The notes beneath the pieces were generated by a model. The model ran no database searches. It was not told the DNA's origin and worked only from the letters and a program-made list of their open reading frames with translations. Made by a program: the position numbers and the translations under genes. This document shows, one piece after another, positions 16,505-24,967 of a stretch of 64,000 nt of DNA. Position 1 is the first letter of the stretch; each line of letters opens with the position of its first letter. The stretch spans positions 1 to 64,000 of the forward strand of contig VMRY01000034.1 in NCBI GenBank assembly GCA_007713595.1. Reading direction: 5' to 3'. This stretch comes from Sedimenticola thiotaurini (lineage in GTDB: Bacteria > Pseudomonadota > Gammaproteobacteria > Chromatiales > Chromatiaceae).

Positions 16505-18258
16505 AGATCTGCACCCATTGAGAAGTGGATGCGAAAGCTGTCCTCGCTTGTATCTTCTGGTATGGCAAGATCCAGTCGGATAGGACCGACTGGGGAGCGC
16601 CAGCGCAGACCGACGCCGGCGGATCGTTTCAACTCCTCATTCCAGCCGTCAACTGCATTACCGGCATCGACAAACAGAGCGGCTGACCAATCGTCCTTGA
16701 TAGGATACTCATACTCCACACTGCCACTCAGCAGGTAACGTCCGCCCACCACAGTTCCGTCTGTATTTTTCGGCCCGAGTGCCTGATAGCCGTAACCACG
16801 CACGCTCTGATCACCACCGGCAAAGAAACGGTAAGAGGCAGGGAGCTTTTCGAAATCTTCCGTAAGCGTGAGTCCGGTATCGCCGCGAATTAACAAGCGG
16901 CCTGCACCCAATGGATAAATCCATTTAGCTGCGGCCTGGAGCTGGAAAAAACGTACATCAGAAAGCAGCGCCTCTTCAGCGCCTTTAAGTTCCAGGCTTA
17001 GCCGATAGCCTTTGCGTGGCAGCATCCTGTTATCTGCCTTGGTCTTTGCCCAACTGATGCCTGGCACCAGCAGTGTGGCCTGGGTGGTTTCAGTGCCAAT
17101 TTGTGACTCTTCCGAGATCCAGTCCAGGTAACGTGTCTCACTCCAACCGTTTCGGTTACCTACGGCGCGTACACCTATCGTGGCGGTGTCACTGATAGTC
17201 GAATCCGTATCCAGATGTCTATAGCCCGTGCGAAAGCTGATTTGATCGATATGGGGCTGCTGGACTGGGATGAGATATTCCAAACCAATAGAGCTATCCA
17301 CCTGGGATAAGACAAGCTTGGATTCCAGTCGGTGACCCAAGCGATTAAGACGCCGTCTTTCATAACCGAGGCTGAGGCGGGGACCGGTATCTGTGGCAGC
17401 ACCTATACCTATTCTGTAAGCCAGTCGCTTGATGGGTTCCAGGACTACCTGCACGTCAATCGTTCCGTTCTGTGCTCCCTTGAAATCGGGTTTAACAGAG
17501 ACGCTCTGGAAATAACCGCTGTCCGCCAGCCCACGATGGGTATTTGCCAGGGCGGTGGAATCATACGGGTCGCCAGCACGAATCTTGATATAGCGTTCCA
17601 GCAGTTCAGGGTCATAGGTTTGCTGATCCACTACCATGTTGCCAATACGATAGCGCTTGCCGGAGTCGTAATGGAGCGTGATCGACGCCTGGTTTTTCTG
17701 TGGATCTACCTTGAGTTCAGTTCGAACAAAGCGTCCATCAAAATAGCCCCGCTCGGCGGCCACGCGTTCAATCTCTCCCTTGAGGGCTTCATACTGCCCA
17801 TGATGTACCTGGCTGCCCTTTTTTACCGGTGAGGCTTTAAGCAGCTTGCCGAATGAGGCGTCGCCTTGGGCCTCACCCTGAATGACGATATCAACATTGA
17901 CTAAATGAGCAGGTTCACCTGGTTGAATATCAAAACTGGCCTGCCAGCAGGCCGGGTTAAACAGAATCTTCTTCTCAAGTTGTATCCGATAATAGCCCAA
18001 AGCCCTGGCGGCCTGATCCAACTCGCTATCGGCGCGGCGAAACAACCGGTTCACCCGCCAGGCCGGTGCATCACAACTCTCGGCAGTCAGTGAGAGGCCT
18101 GCACGCAGGTTGGATTCTAATTCTCCCGATACGCCCTTGAATTCAATTGATGGCTCATCAGCACTCAGAGGTACTGCGCACAGAAACAGGTTGATCAGAG
18201 CCAGCAGTCGAAAACCGCCATGTCTGGTGTGTTGCAGGGAGGTGATAAGGGATGTCAT
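16501..18258 (-). CDS. tamA: Outer-membrane Omp85-family protein TamA
   Basis: A 585-residue outer-membrane assembly factor. After a signal peptide (about 1-33, ending VPLSADE), POTRA domains occupy roughly 35-270. The C-terminal 16-strand barrel carries typical segments such as RFFAGGDQSVRGYGYQALGP and GVGLRWRSPVGPIRLDLAIP and ends on a hydrophobic strand. The VRGYGY motif is the Omp85 signature in the barrel lid. TamA partners with TamB; the genes overlap by 4 bp. The size agrees with E. coli TamA. Confidence 0.93.
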   Translation of the reverse strand: MTSLITSLQHTRHGGFRLLALINLFLCAVPLSADEPSIEFKGVSGELESNLRAGLSLTAESCDAPAWRVNRLFRRADSELDQAARALGYYRIQLEKKILFNPACWQASFDIQPGEPAHLVNVDIVIQGEAQGDASFGKLLKASPVKKGSQVHHGQYEALKGEIERVAAERGYFDGRFVRTELKVDPQKNQASITLHYDSGKRYRIGNMVVDQQTYDPELLERYIKIRAGDPYDSTALANTHRGLADSGYFQSVSVKPDFKGAQNGTIDVQVVLEPIKRLAYRIGIGAATDTGPRLSLGYERRRLNRLGHRLESKLVLSQVDSSIGLEYLIPVQQPHIDQISFRTGYRHLDTDSTISDTATIGVRAVGNRNGWSETRYLDWISEESQIGTETTQATLLVPGISWAKTKADNRMLPRKGYRLSLELKGAEEALLSDVRFFQLQAAAKWIYPLGAGRLLIRGDTGLTLTEDFEKLPASYRFFAGGDQSVRGYGYQALGPKNTDGTVVGGRYLLSGSVEYEYPIKDDWSAALFVDAGNAVDGWNEELKRSAGVGLRWRSPVGPIRLDLAIPEDTSEDSFRIHFSMGADL

Positions 18259-18513
18259 CTAGGTAAGTATACTCTTTGGCGTAGACTGCTTGCCAAGCAT
18301 GCTAGCCCGACAAACGCCCTCCTTAATCTGGGGTTATCCCATTAATAAGATCAAATCGCCGACTGTAAAGTTCCAATCAGAACAACGGCACCGTCATACC
18401 ACCCTGCGGGCGCCCTGCGCTACTGATAAACTTGGGTGGAGGATAACTTGTGCGCGCTTGTATGGTTTCCTGTGTCCATATCGAGGAAGATAGGGATAAA
18501 AGGAGGGTGTAGA

Positions 18514-18642
18514 TTGAATATATTGATGTTTCGGCGTTTTAATATTTTTCAATATGCCTTGACACAAATGCCGCATAAAAAAGACGGATTATTAATCCAG
18601 GAAAAGGGTGTCAGCTCAGAAGGGTCATTGCATCAATTCTGA
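18514..18642 (+). CDS. Possible small protein, 42 residues, TTG start
   Basis: A strong Shine-Dalgarno (AGGAGG, 18501-18506) sits 7 bp before a TTG codon that opens a 42-codon frame ending at 18642, 45 bp before marC. The product would be short and basic, beginning MNILMFRRFNIFQYALTQMP; no family is recognised. The ribosome binding site is the only support; the frame may be a leader or fortuitous. The rest of the 429-bp gap between tamA and marC shows no other gene. Confidence 0.25.
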   Translation: MNILMFRRFNIFQYALTQMPHKKDGLLIQEKGVSSEGSLHQF

Positions 18643-18687
18643 ATCATTCATTGTTCTTCTGTAATTTAAGGAATTAGTATTTTTACT

Positions 18688-19323
18688 ATGGAAAACTGGA
18701 CAGAATATACACGCTTCGTCACATCCCTGGTGGTGATTATGGATCCCTTTATGGCGATCCCTATCTTTCTCAGTATGACCAAAGGTTACTCGAATCAGAA
18801 TAGATCGAGGGTTGTGCGGATTGCGATTATCACCGTCGCTGCGACACTGATCGTTACGGCCTTTGCCGGAGAGGGGCTGCTGGCCTTTATGGGAACCAGC
18901 CTGGGTTCCTTTCGGGTAGGTGGTGGTATTGTACTTTTCCTGATGGCATTGGCGATGTTACAGGCACGAATAGATCCAGTAAGGTCAACGCCACATGAAG
19001 AGGAGGTGGCGGCCAGTCTCACTTCGGTGGGTGTAGTGCCACTGGCTATTCCGCTGTTGGCTGGGCCAGGTGCCATGAGTACTGTTGTGATTGGTATGCA
19101 GCGTTCTACAGCGAACTATCATGAGGCCATGATTGTGGCGAGTATCCTATTGGTTTCTGCGATACTCTGGTTGGTGCTAAGTCTGGCTGTACCGATTGGG
19201 AAGCATTTGGGGGATATCGGCTTGAACATCCTCAACCGCATATTCGGACTTATACTGGCCGCCATTGCGGTTGAGGTGATTGCCAATGGGATCAAACAGC
19301 TATTTCCCATTCTGGTTGCGTGA
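18688..19323 (+). CDS. MarC family (UPF0056) integral membrane protein
   Basis: A 211-residue polytopic protein with six predicted membrane segments. The family signature is clear: MDPFMAIPIFLSMTKG near the N-terminus and VPLAIPLLAGPGAMSTVV in the middle, followed by the C-terminal NRIFGLILAAIAVEVIANG. MarC proteins were once linked to multiple antibiotic resistance, but their function is unknown. The ribosome binding site is TAAGGAATT before the ATG. The gene is convergent with the lipoprotein gene at 19335, only 11 bp apart. Confidence 0.92.
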   Translation: MENWTEYTRFVTSLVVIMDPFMAIPIFLSMTKGYSNQNRSRVVRIAIITVAATLIVTAFAGEGLLAFMGTSLGSFRVGGGIVLFLMALAMLQARIDPVRSTPHEEEVAASLTSVGVVPLAIPLLAGPGAMSTVVIGMQRSTANYHEAMIVASILLVSAILWLVLSLAVPIGKHLGDIGLNILNRIFGLILAAIAVEVIANGIKQLFPILVA

Positions 19324-19334
19324 GACCGTTAAAC

Positions 19335-19664
19335 CTATTTCATCACGCCAACACATTTGTAGACAATAAAACGTTGTTGCCCATCCTGAACGGGCGAGTC
19401 TGCCACCACTGTATCGCCACCCATTCTGGCTGCGCTGGTTCGTGCGAGTGTCTCCAGTTCCTTCTGAACCTTTTCAGCATTTCTGTTGATGCCGGCTATT
19501 TTATCCAGTAGTGATACGTTTGTAGTGCCAAGCTCTTTACAGGTAGATACTTCGTCAGCATCCAGTACCCGTACTTTTTCCCCTTCGGGGGTGGGTTTAA
19601 CCCAGGCGCATCCAGCTGTGCCCAGGATACTGACAGCCACTATGAGAGCAAGTATGTTTTTCAT
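19335..19664 (-). CDS. DUF4156-type lipoprotein
   Basis: The protein starts at the ATG at 19664 (a longer frame to 19733 exists, but this start gives a clean lipoprotein signal and an AAGG ribosome binding site). The 109-residue product has the lipobox ILGTAGCAW, then a soluble domain with VRVLDADEVSTCKELGTT and TVVADSPVQDGQQRFIVYKC. Two later cysteines could form a disulfide. This matches the DUF4156 family of small enterobacterial/gammaproteobacterial lipoproteins, function unknown. It follows the glycine-zipper lipoprotein gene on the same strand by 78 bp. Confidence 0.8.
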   Translation of the reverse strand: MKNILALIVAVSILGTAGCAWVKPTPEGEKVRVLDADEVSTCKELGTTNVSLLDKIAGINRNAEKVQKELETLARTSAARMGGDTVVADSPVQDGQQRFIVYKCVGVMK

Positions 19665-19742
19665 TTGGTGACCTTTGTTGTCCGCATTGTTATTCGTGGG
19701 ATTATCTTCCCCATGCAACTCGAAATCGTCCAACTTTACTAA

Positions 19743-20213
19743 TTAATAGGCTACGCGAGTATTTCCTCCATACTGTAATAGGCGTATCCGATCACCTGGC
19801 CTGAAAAACTGCTCATTTTCAACCTCCTGCACAACCGAGATGATATCCCCAGTTGCCTCCAGACGAATGGTCAGTTCCTGCCCTTGCTTGGTGGTTAGCT
19901 TCTTCTCGGCCGCCTGACCGGCCAGGCCGCCAGCAACTGCGCCCACCACAGCGGCAATAGTGCGTCCTTTCCCTCCGCCGACCGTACTTCCAGCGATACC
20001 ACCAACAACCGCACCTGATCCCGTGCCGACGATGCCATCCGTTCGGCCCTCAATAACCACCGGTGTAACGGATTCGATCGTGCCGTATTTAACGGTTTGC
20101 ACCTTGCGTGCATCAGTGCGGGAGTACGTCGTACCTGATAATCCGCTGGTAGTACAAGCGGTTATCGTTGTGAGTATGATCAGTATGATAAAAAAGCGGT
20201 ATTGCATGGTCAT
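19743..20213 (-). CDS. Glycine-zipper outer-membrane lipoprotein (SlyB/Pcp-like)
   Basis: A 156-residue lipoprotein with lipobox TITACTTS (mature N-terminus at the Cys). A small domain (VKYGTIESVTPVVIEG) precedes a glycine zipper of two short hydrophobic helices, with GTGSGAVVGGIAGSTVGGG and IAAVVGAVAGGLAGQAAEK. The C-terminal part ends FFRPGDRIRLLQYGGNTRVAY. This architecture is that of the SlyB/Pcp/17-kDa antigen family of envelope-stress lipoproteins. The start has GGGGAG 6 bp upstream. It probably forms a two-gene unit with the DUF4156 lipoprotein downstream. Confidence 0.88.
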   Translation of the reverse strand: MTMQYRFFIILIILTTITACTTSGLSGTTYSRTDARKVQTVKYGTIESVTPVVIEGRTDGIVGTGSGAVVGGIAGSTVGGGKGRTIAAVVGAVAGGLAGQAAEKKLTTKQGQELTIRLEATGDIISVVQEVENEQFFRPGDRIRLLQYGGNTRVAY

Positions 20214-20443
20214 TTCAATCTCCCCACGGTGTAGCCCGCAGCCAATAGATAGGTTTCGGCATTACATCTAAGTGAACATTAGGCTTCACTGTTACTAATT
20301 TATTCTATTAGAGCCATTATCTTGCAATAGTTCCATTCGAAGCCTGATGTGCATCAAGAAAAACTACTCCCTTAGTTTGTGCATATGTGGCGTTGGCCAG
20401 TTGCCAAACTGATGATATTTACCGGCCTAAATGAAGCGCAGAA

Positions 20444-21907
20444 CTAAACAGATTTATTGGATGCCGGATTCTTTGGATTTCGTTTGATAAGTTCCCAGCG
20501 TTCAAGTGCCTGCTTGCGTGTCTTTTGCAAATCAAGCATGGGTGGTGGGTAATCTATTCCATTGTCTGCTGCATGGCGGCCATTGATCAAGATCCGGTTA
20601 TCAGCTGTTGCGAGTTCCGGAAGCCAGGTTCTAATGTAGCGTCCTGCAGGATCGAATCTTTCTGCCTGTCGTGCTGGATTAAACACGCGAAAATAGGGTG
20701 CGGCATCTACGCCACATCCTGCGGTCCACTGCCACCCCAGGGTGTTGTTTGCCAGATCCGCATCCACCAGGGTATCCCAGAACCAGCGGGCCCCTTCCAG
20801 CCAGTGAATACCCAGGTTTTTGGTCAGTAGCGAGGCGACAATCATACGTACCCGATTGTGCATCCAGCCGGTCTGCCAGAGTTGTCTCATTCCTGCATCC
20901 ACGATCGGTATGCCCGTCTCACCCCGCTGCCATCGTTCAAGTAGCTCCCTATTGTCGCGGCCGTTATGCCATATGTTACTGGCAAAGCGACTGTCCAGTG
21001 ATTCTGTTGCCGAGTGGGGAAAATGGAACAGGGTGTAGTGGGCGAATTCACGCCAACCCAACTGGGCGCTGAGGCGATCCAGGTGTTGCCCTATCCCCGG
21101 AGCTTGGTCAGCCTGATGTTGTAGTGACCAGAATAGCTGTCTTGGGGTGATCTCTCCAAAATGCAGGTGGGGTGAGAGGCTTGTTGTGCTCTCTTCTGCC
21201 GGGAAATCACGCTGGGAATCGTAATAGGGCAGGTTGTTGTAGAGAAAATGCGCCCACTGTTCATGGCCTCCTGCTTCACCAGGTTTCCAGATTGCCGCAA
21301 GTTTCTCATGCCAGTTGTTTTGTGGGAGAAGATTGAGTGATTCCAGTGTTGCGGGTGGAACTGTTTTTGGTGGTGTGGGTATCTGGGTCGCTGCAGGTAA
21401 TGGTGAGCCAATCCCATCTAACATGCCACGGGCGGTTCGCCAGAAGGCGGTAAACACCTTGTAGGGTGAACCTTGCCTATTCAGTACATTAACAGGTTCG
21501 ATTAGCAGATTACTATTGAATGACTGGCAATCGATGCCGAGATCATGCAATTCTCGCTTGATCTGAGAGTCCCGTTCGATTGCCACGGGATCGTAAAGTC
21601 GATTCCAATAGAGATGAGTGGCACCAGTTGTTGCAGCGATCTCGATCAGTTTTTCCTTGGTAGGGCCGTGAGTGATAATCAAGCGGGAGCCCGTTTGGCT
21701 GATGGAATCACACAATGCACTCAGGCTATTGTGTAACCACCAGTTACTTGCACTGCCAGGTTTCCAGGGGGCCTCTTCCTCGGGTGCATGGATATAGACG
21801 GGTAATATGCAATCACAGGATTGCAGTGCAGCGGTTAATGCTGGGTTATCGGCGAGTCGCAGATCACGACGGAACCAGACGATAGCAATGCGACTTGGAT
21901 GTGTCAC
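20444..21907 (-). CDS. phrB: Deoxyribodipyrimidine photolyase (class I CPD photolyase)
   Basis: A 487-residue DNA repair flavoprotein. The N-terminal antenna domain begins IAIVWFRRDLRLADNPAL; the C-terminal FAD domain holds GWREFAHYTLFHFP, GIPIVDAGMRQLWQTGWMHN, and GWQWTAGCGVDAAPYFRVFN. These are the hallmark flavin- and substrate-binding regions of class I photolyases, which use blue light to split cyclobutane pyrimidine dimers. The length is typical. The gene stands alone, which suggests a light-exposed habitat at some life stage. Confidence 0.93.
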   Translation of the reverse strand: MTHPSRIAIVWFRRDLRLADNPALTAALQSCDCILPVYIHAPEEEAPWKPGSASNWWLHNSLSALCDSISQTGSRLIITHGPTKEKLIEIAATTGATHLYWNRLYDPVAIERDSQIKRELHDLGIDCQSFNSNLLIEPVNVLNRQGSPYKVFTAFWRTARGMLDGIGSPLPAATQIPTPPKTVPPATLESLNLLPQNNWHEKLAAIWKPGEAGGHEQWAHFLYNNLPYYDSQRDFPAEESTTSLSPHLHFGEITPRQLFWSLQHQADQAPGIGQHLDRLSAQLGWREFAHYTLFHFPHSATESLDSRFASNIWHNGRDNRELLERWQRGETGIPIVDAGMRQLWQTGWMHNRVRMIVASLLTKNLGIHWLEGARWFWDTLVDADLANNTLGWQWTAGCGVDAAPYFRVFNPARQAERFDPAGRYIRTWLPELATADNRILINGRHAADNGIDYPPPMLDLQKTRKQALERWELIKRNPKNPASNKSV

Positions 21908-22041
21908 TTATTGTGGCCTTACTTGCTGCCTGTCTCAGTGTTAACAGTTTACCCTATAACTGTAGCACGATCGCTGGACGACATAGATTGGCCACGATGG
22001 GAAAACGGGGTAAGGATGCAGAGTAGGCTCCTGTGTTCGGT

Positions 22042-22324
22042 CTACAGACGCTTCCGGGCATCGACAACTTTTGAAATAACCCAATCATTCGTGCGGGCAG
22101 AAAATTCAGCGAAGTGATCACTCGCCAGGTGGACCTAAAAGAGAACTCATCGATGTAAACTTCATAAAGAAAGATGTGATTAAGGTCGGCCGTGTCCTGG
22201 CAGACATCAAACTGATGGCAGTCAGATTCAAGCAAGAGTGAATTATCTGTCTGTATCATCAAGGCCGACATAAAGGCGTCGAGGTTTTCCGGTTTTAGTT
22301 CAAAAATGACGGCATAGGATGCAT
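22042..22324 (-). pseudogene. Antibiotic-biosynthesis-monooxygenase (ABM/YgiN-like) domain gene with two frameshifts
   Basis: Read in pieces on the minus strand, this makes a compact ABM protein: an ATG at 22324, then YAVIFELKPENLDAF in a shifted frame, then LESDCHQFDVCQ and HIFLYEVYIDEFSF. A further shift at about 22135 leads into HLASDHFAEFSARTND, ending at a stop at 22042-22044. The order and spacing are those of dimeric ABM monooxygenases of about 95 residues. It lies 19 bp after the MlrC-type gene and was probably the last gene of that operon. Two indels make it a pseudogene unless the assembly is wrong here. Confidence 0.65.
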
Positions 22325-22343
22325 GTTGTCTCTGCCCGCGCAG

Positions 22344-23834
22344 TCATGGCAGCTCCATATCCTTGTCGAGCGGAAAGATCGGTCGCGGTACATTCCGATA
22401 GGGTAACCGGTCGTAGCGGGGGGTACAGAGGGCACCGCTATCGCAGACAATCACTTGTCCGGCAATCGGCTCGAACGCAGCGCGAAAGTGCTGCATCGAT
22501 TTTAATGCCACCACCTGCTTGCGTTGCGGGTCGATACCAAAGGCCCGAAACTGTTGCAGATCGAGAATTTGTCGGGAACTGCTGACCACCAGTATCTCAA
22601 TCCCCTTTACCAGCAGAACTGCACTCGAACCGAAACTTCCATGGAGCCCATGAATCATGGGTCCATCGCCAATGAAGCAGCCATCGCTGAGGGAAATCAG
22701 TTGACCATCCAGGATCAATGGCCCACCCCCGAAGCCTGGGTCGGTGGTGCCGCCCAAGGTGATCTGGATAGATTGACCGACTGCAAAGGTTTGCAGTTTT
22801 TGTACGGCCTTGGCGTCGACCATGGGAGCAAAGCAGGCGTTGCTGACCCCCGCGTCAAGCAGCGCTCGCAACAGCTCGGTCGAATCGCCGTAACCACCGG
22901 CGCCTGGGTTGTCGGCATAGTCGGCGATCACCAGCGACCCGGTGCTCGATGTATAGCGGGCCGCGATCGCTGCTGCCTCAGTACTACTGAGATAATCGTT
23001 GAGAACTTCGAAGCGTCGCTTCCAGATATCGTCTGCGATGCTTTCTGCAAACGCACGGTGGGCGGCAAAATCGCCCTGACCCGTCACCAGCACTGTCGGC
23101 CCCACCGTTTTTACGTCGGCGCTGGCGAAACCGGCATTGATGCTGACGGCGAAAACATCTGCTCTATTCTCATAAGCACGCGCAGCGGTCAGGCGCTCAA
23201 TCATGGGTCCGATATCCGTGCGCCCACCATTGATCTCTTCAAGCATGGGTCGTCCAACACGCAGCGTGCATGGTTTAATCTCACCCGTCATCGTGCGTTG
23301 TAAAATATCAGCGGCATGACGGCCGGTATCACGCATATCAATATGCGGATAGGTTTTGAACGAAACGATGATATTGGCCAGTTCACACATCTGCGGGCTG
23401 ACGTTGGCATGGGGATCGAGGGTGATTGCAATGGGCAGCTCCTCGCCCACCAGATCGCGAATTCGCCGCAGAAGTTCGCCTTCTCCATCTTCACAGAAGT
23501 CGAGCCCCATCGCGCCATGCAACCCGAGTAGCAGGCCGTCAAAAGGATCTGTTTTGATAGCGGTCATTATCGGCTCGCAGAGCCAGTCAAAAGCCCGGCG
23601 CCTTATTTTGCCGCTTGGTCCCGCTGCCGCACTAAGGACATGAGTGATCAACCAGCCATGGGCACGACCGGCATCAATGAATCCGGCAAGCTCGGTGTTT
23701 TCATTGCCGCGCTCGGTGATGGCGGCATCACCCATCAGGGCATAACGGGCCATGAATGCCTTTTTGCCTGTTTTATGCCGGCTAAAAAAGTTTGTTTCGT
23801 GGGAGATCTCTGCCGTCAATACCCTAAAACTCAT
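22344..23834 (-). CDS. M81-family metallopeptidase (microcystinase MlrC-like)
   Basis: A 496-residue protein of the MlrC/DUF1485 family. Key parts are the N-terminal AEISHETNFFSRHKTG (metal-binding H-E), GLLLGLHGAMGLDFCEDGEG, and ITLDPHANVSPQMCELANII with the conserved DxHAN, plus YADNPGAGGYGDST in the C-terminal half. MlrC hydrolyses the linear tetrapeptide of microcystin, but most homologues have unknown substrates. Its start overlaps the stop of the racemase gene by 4 bp, so it is part of a DUF1611-racemase-MlrC operon. The assignment of family is firm; true microcystin degradation is unlikely without mlrA/mlrB. Confidence 0.88.
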   Translation of the reverse strand: MSFRVLTAEISHETNFFSRHKTGKKAFMARYALMGDAAITERGNENTELAGFIDAGRAHGWLITHVLSAAAGPSGKIRRRAFDWLCEPIMTAIKTDPFDGLLLGLHGAMGLDFCEDGEGELLRRIRDLVGEELPIAITLDPHANVSPQMCELANIIVSFKTYPHIDMRDTGRHAADILQRTMTGEIKPCTLRVGRPMLEEINGGRTDIGPMIERLTAARAYENRADVFAVSINAGFASADVKTVGPTVLVTGQGDFAAHRAFAESIADDIWKRRFEVLNDYLSSTEAAAIAARYTSSTGSLVIADYADNPGAGGYGDSTELLRALLDAGVSNACFAPMVDAKAVQKLQTFAVGQSIQITLGGTTDPGFGGGPLILDGQLISLSDGCFIGDGPMIHGLHGSFGSSAVLLVKGIEILVVSSSRQILDLQQFRAFGIDPQRKQVVALKSMQHFRAAFEPIAGQVIVCDSGALCTPRYDRLPYRNVPRPIFPLDKDMELP

Positions 23835-24967
23835 AGCACGACCCGGCGGGTTTTATGCCAGTTGTTGGCTGCGGCTGGCACCCGGATGGGGACGCTGGAT
23901 CGTCGCAGTAGCTTGCTGACAAAGGGTGATGTCATACTGCGCACCATTGCGCTGTAATTAAGTTGAAAACGAATTTCTGCACCGACCGGCAGACGGTGTT
24001 GGCTGCAATCAACGATAAGATGATCGCTGCTGGCACCGATGATATCAATACCGGTTGGGGCTAAAAGACCAGCGGGATCTACATCCTGCTGACCGATGGC
24101 AAGAATCGCCTGGGTGATATTACCCCGATCTGCCGCCGGCACCTTTTCACCGAATGCGGTTTGAGCGATCTCACCCCAGGGCTTCGATGGTTTTGTTTTT
24201 GATTCGATCACTTCGGCAATCAGGGTAATGGCGTCGGTATGCAGGCCCTCAATCGGTTGCCGATGCAACGGTTCGCAGCCGAGTAGAATGGACTCACCCA
24301 AACGCAAATTGTTGATACGCCCGGTGTCGGCTCCGCTTAATGCCCAGTTCAGATTGGCCGAGTTGCCGCCGGAAATGATATCGAGGGTGATGTTGAATTC
24401 TCGCTCGATTGTGGCTGCCAAAGTGGAAAGCTCAGCCATGTTGTTGGCGTCGGGTGATACGCCACAGTGGCAGGCCAGGTTGGCGCCGATCCCCTTCAGG
24501 TCGATGTTTGGCATATCAAGCATGCGGCCTATGGTAGGCGCAAGATCGGCTGGCATAATTCCCTCGCGGAGATCACCCAGTTCTACCATAAGTACAACGC
24601 CGTGGCGTCTCCCGGCGGCCTTGGCGGCGGACGAGAGTTCACGGATGACGGCAAGTTCACTGTTCAGGCTCAAATCGGTGTAGCGGACAACGCGATGGAC
24701 GTCGCTGATCATCGGCGAACGAATCAGCATCATCGGTGCTTTAATACCTGAGCGCCTCATCCCTTCGATATTTTCCATACGGGAGTCGCCGACACTCTTT
24801 ATTCCCGCGTCCAGTACCACCCGGGCGATCTCAGGTGAGCCAAGGCTCGCCTTCATTACGGCAGTAACCGCGATGCCGCGATCGGCTAGCCGTTGGGCGA
24901 GCGTACGGGCATTGTGCTGGATCTTATCAAGATCGATTTCGAGTCGTGGAGCACTCACAGTGCGCAA
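23831..24967 (-). CDS. PLP-dependent alanine/ornithine racemase-type enzyme
   Basis: A 378-residue enzyme of the alanine/ornithine racemase branch (TIM-barrel PLP fold). The PLP lysine is in VTAVMKASLGSPEIA, near residue 39. VELGDLREGIMPADL and DIISGGNSANLNWAL are typical of the ornithine-racemase-like group rather than biosynthetic alanine racemase. The C-terminal domain includes GIDIIGASSDHLIVD. It would interconvert L- and D-forms of an amino acid; the exact substrate is unknown. It overlaps the DUF1611 gene by 13 bp and mlrC-like by 4 bp, so the three are translationally coupled. Confidence 0.82.
   Translation of the reverse strand: MRTVSAPRLEIDLDKIQHNARTLAQRLADRGIAVTAVMKASLGSPEIARVVLDAGIKSVGDSRMENIEGMRRSGIKAPMMLIRSPMISDVHRVVRYTDLSLNSELAVIRELSSAAKAAGRRHGVVLMVELGDLREGIMPADLAPTIGRMLDMPNIDLKGIGANLACHCGVSPDANNMAELSTLAATIEREFNITLDIISGGNSANLNWALSGADTGRINNLRLGESILLGCEPLHRQPIEGLHTDAITLIAEVIESKTKPSKPWGEIAQTAFGEKVPAADRGNITQAILAIGQQDVDPAGLLAPTGIDIIGASSDHLIVDCSQHRLPVGAEIRFQLNYSAMVRSMTSPFVSKLLRRSSVPIRVPAAANNWHKTRRVVL

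Noticed and set aside
22524..23303. Plus-strand frame of 259 codons inside the MlrC gene
   Set aside because: Shadow of a high-quality minus-strand gene; no start signal.
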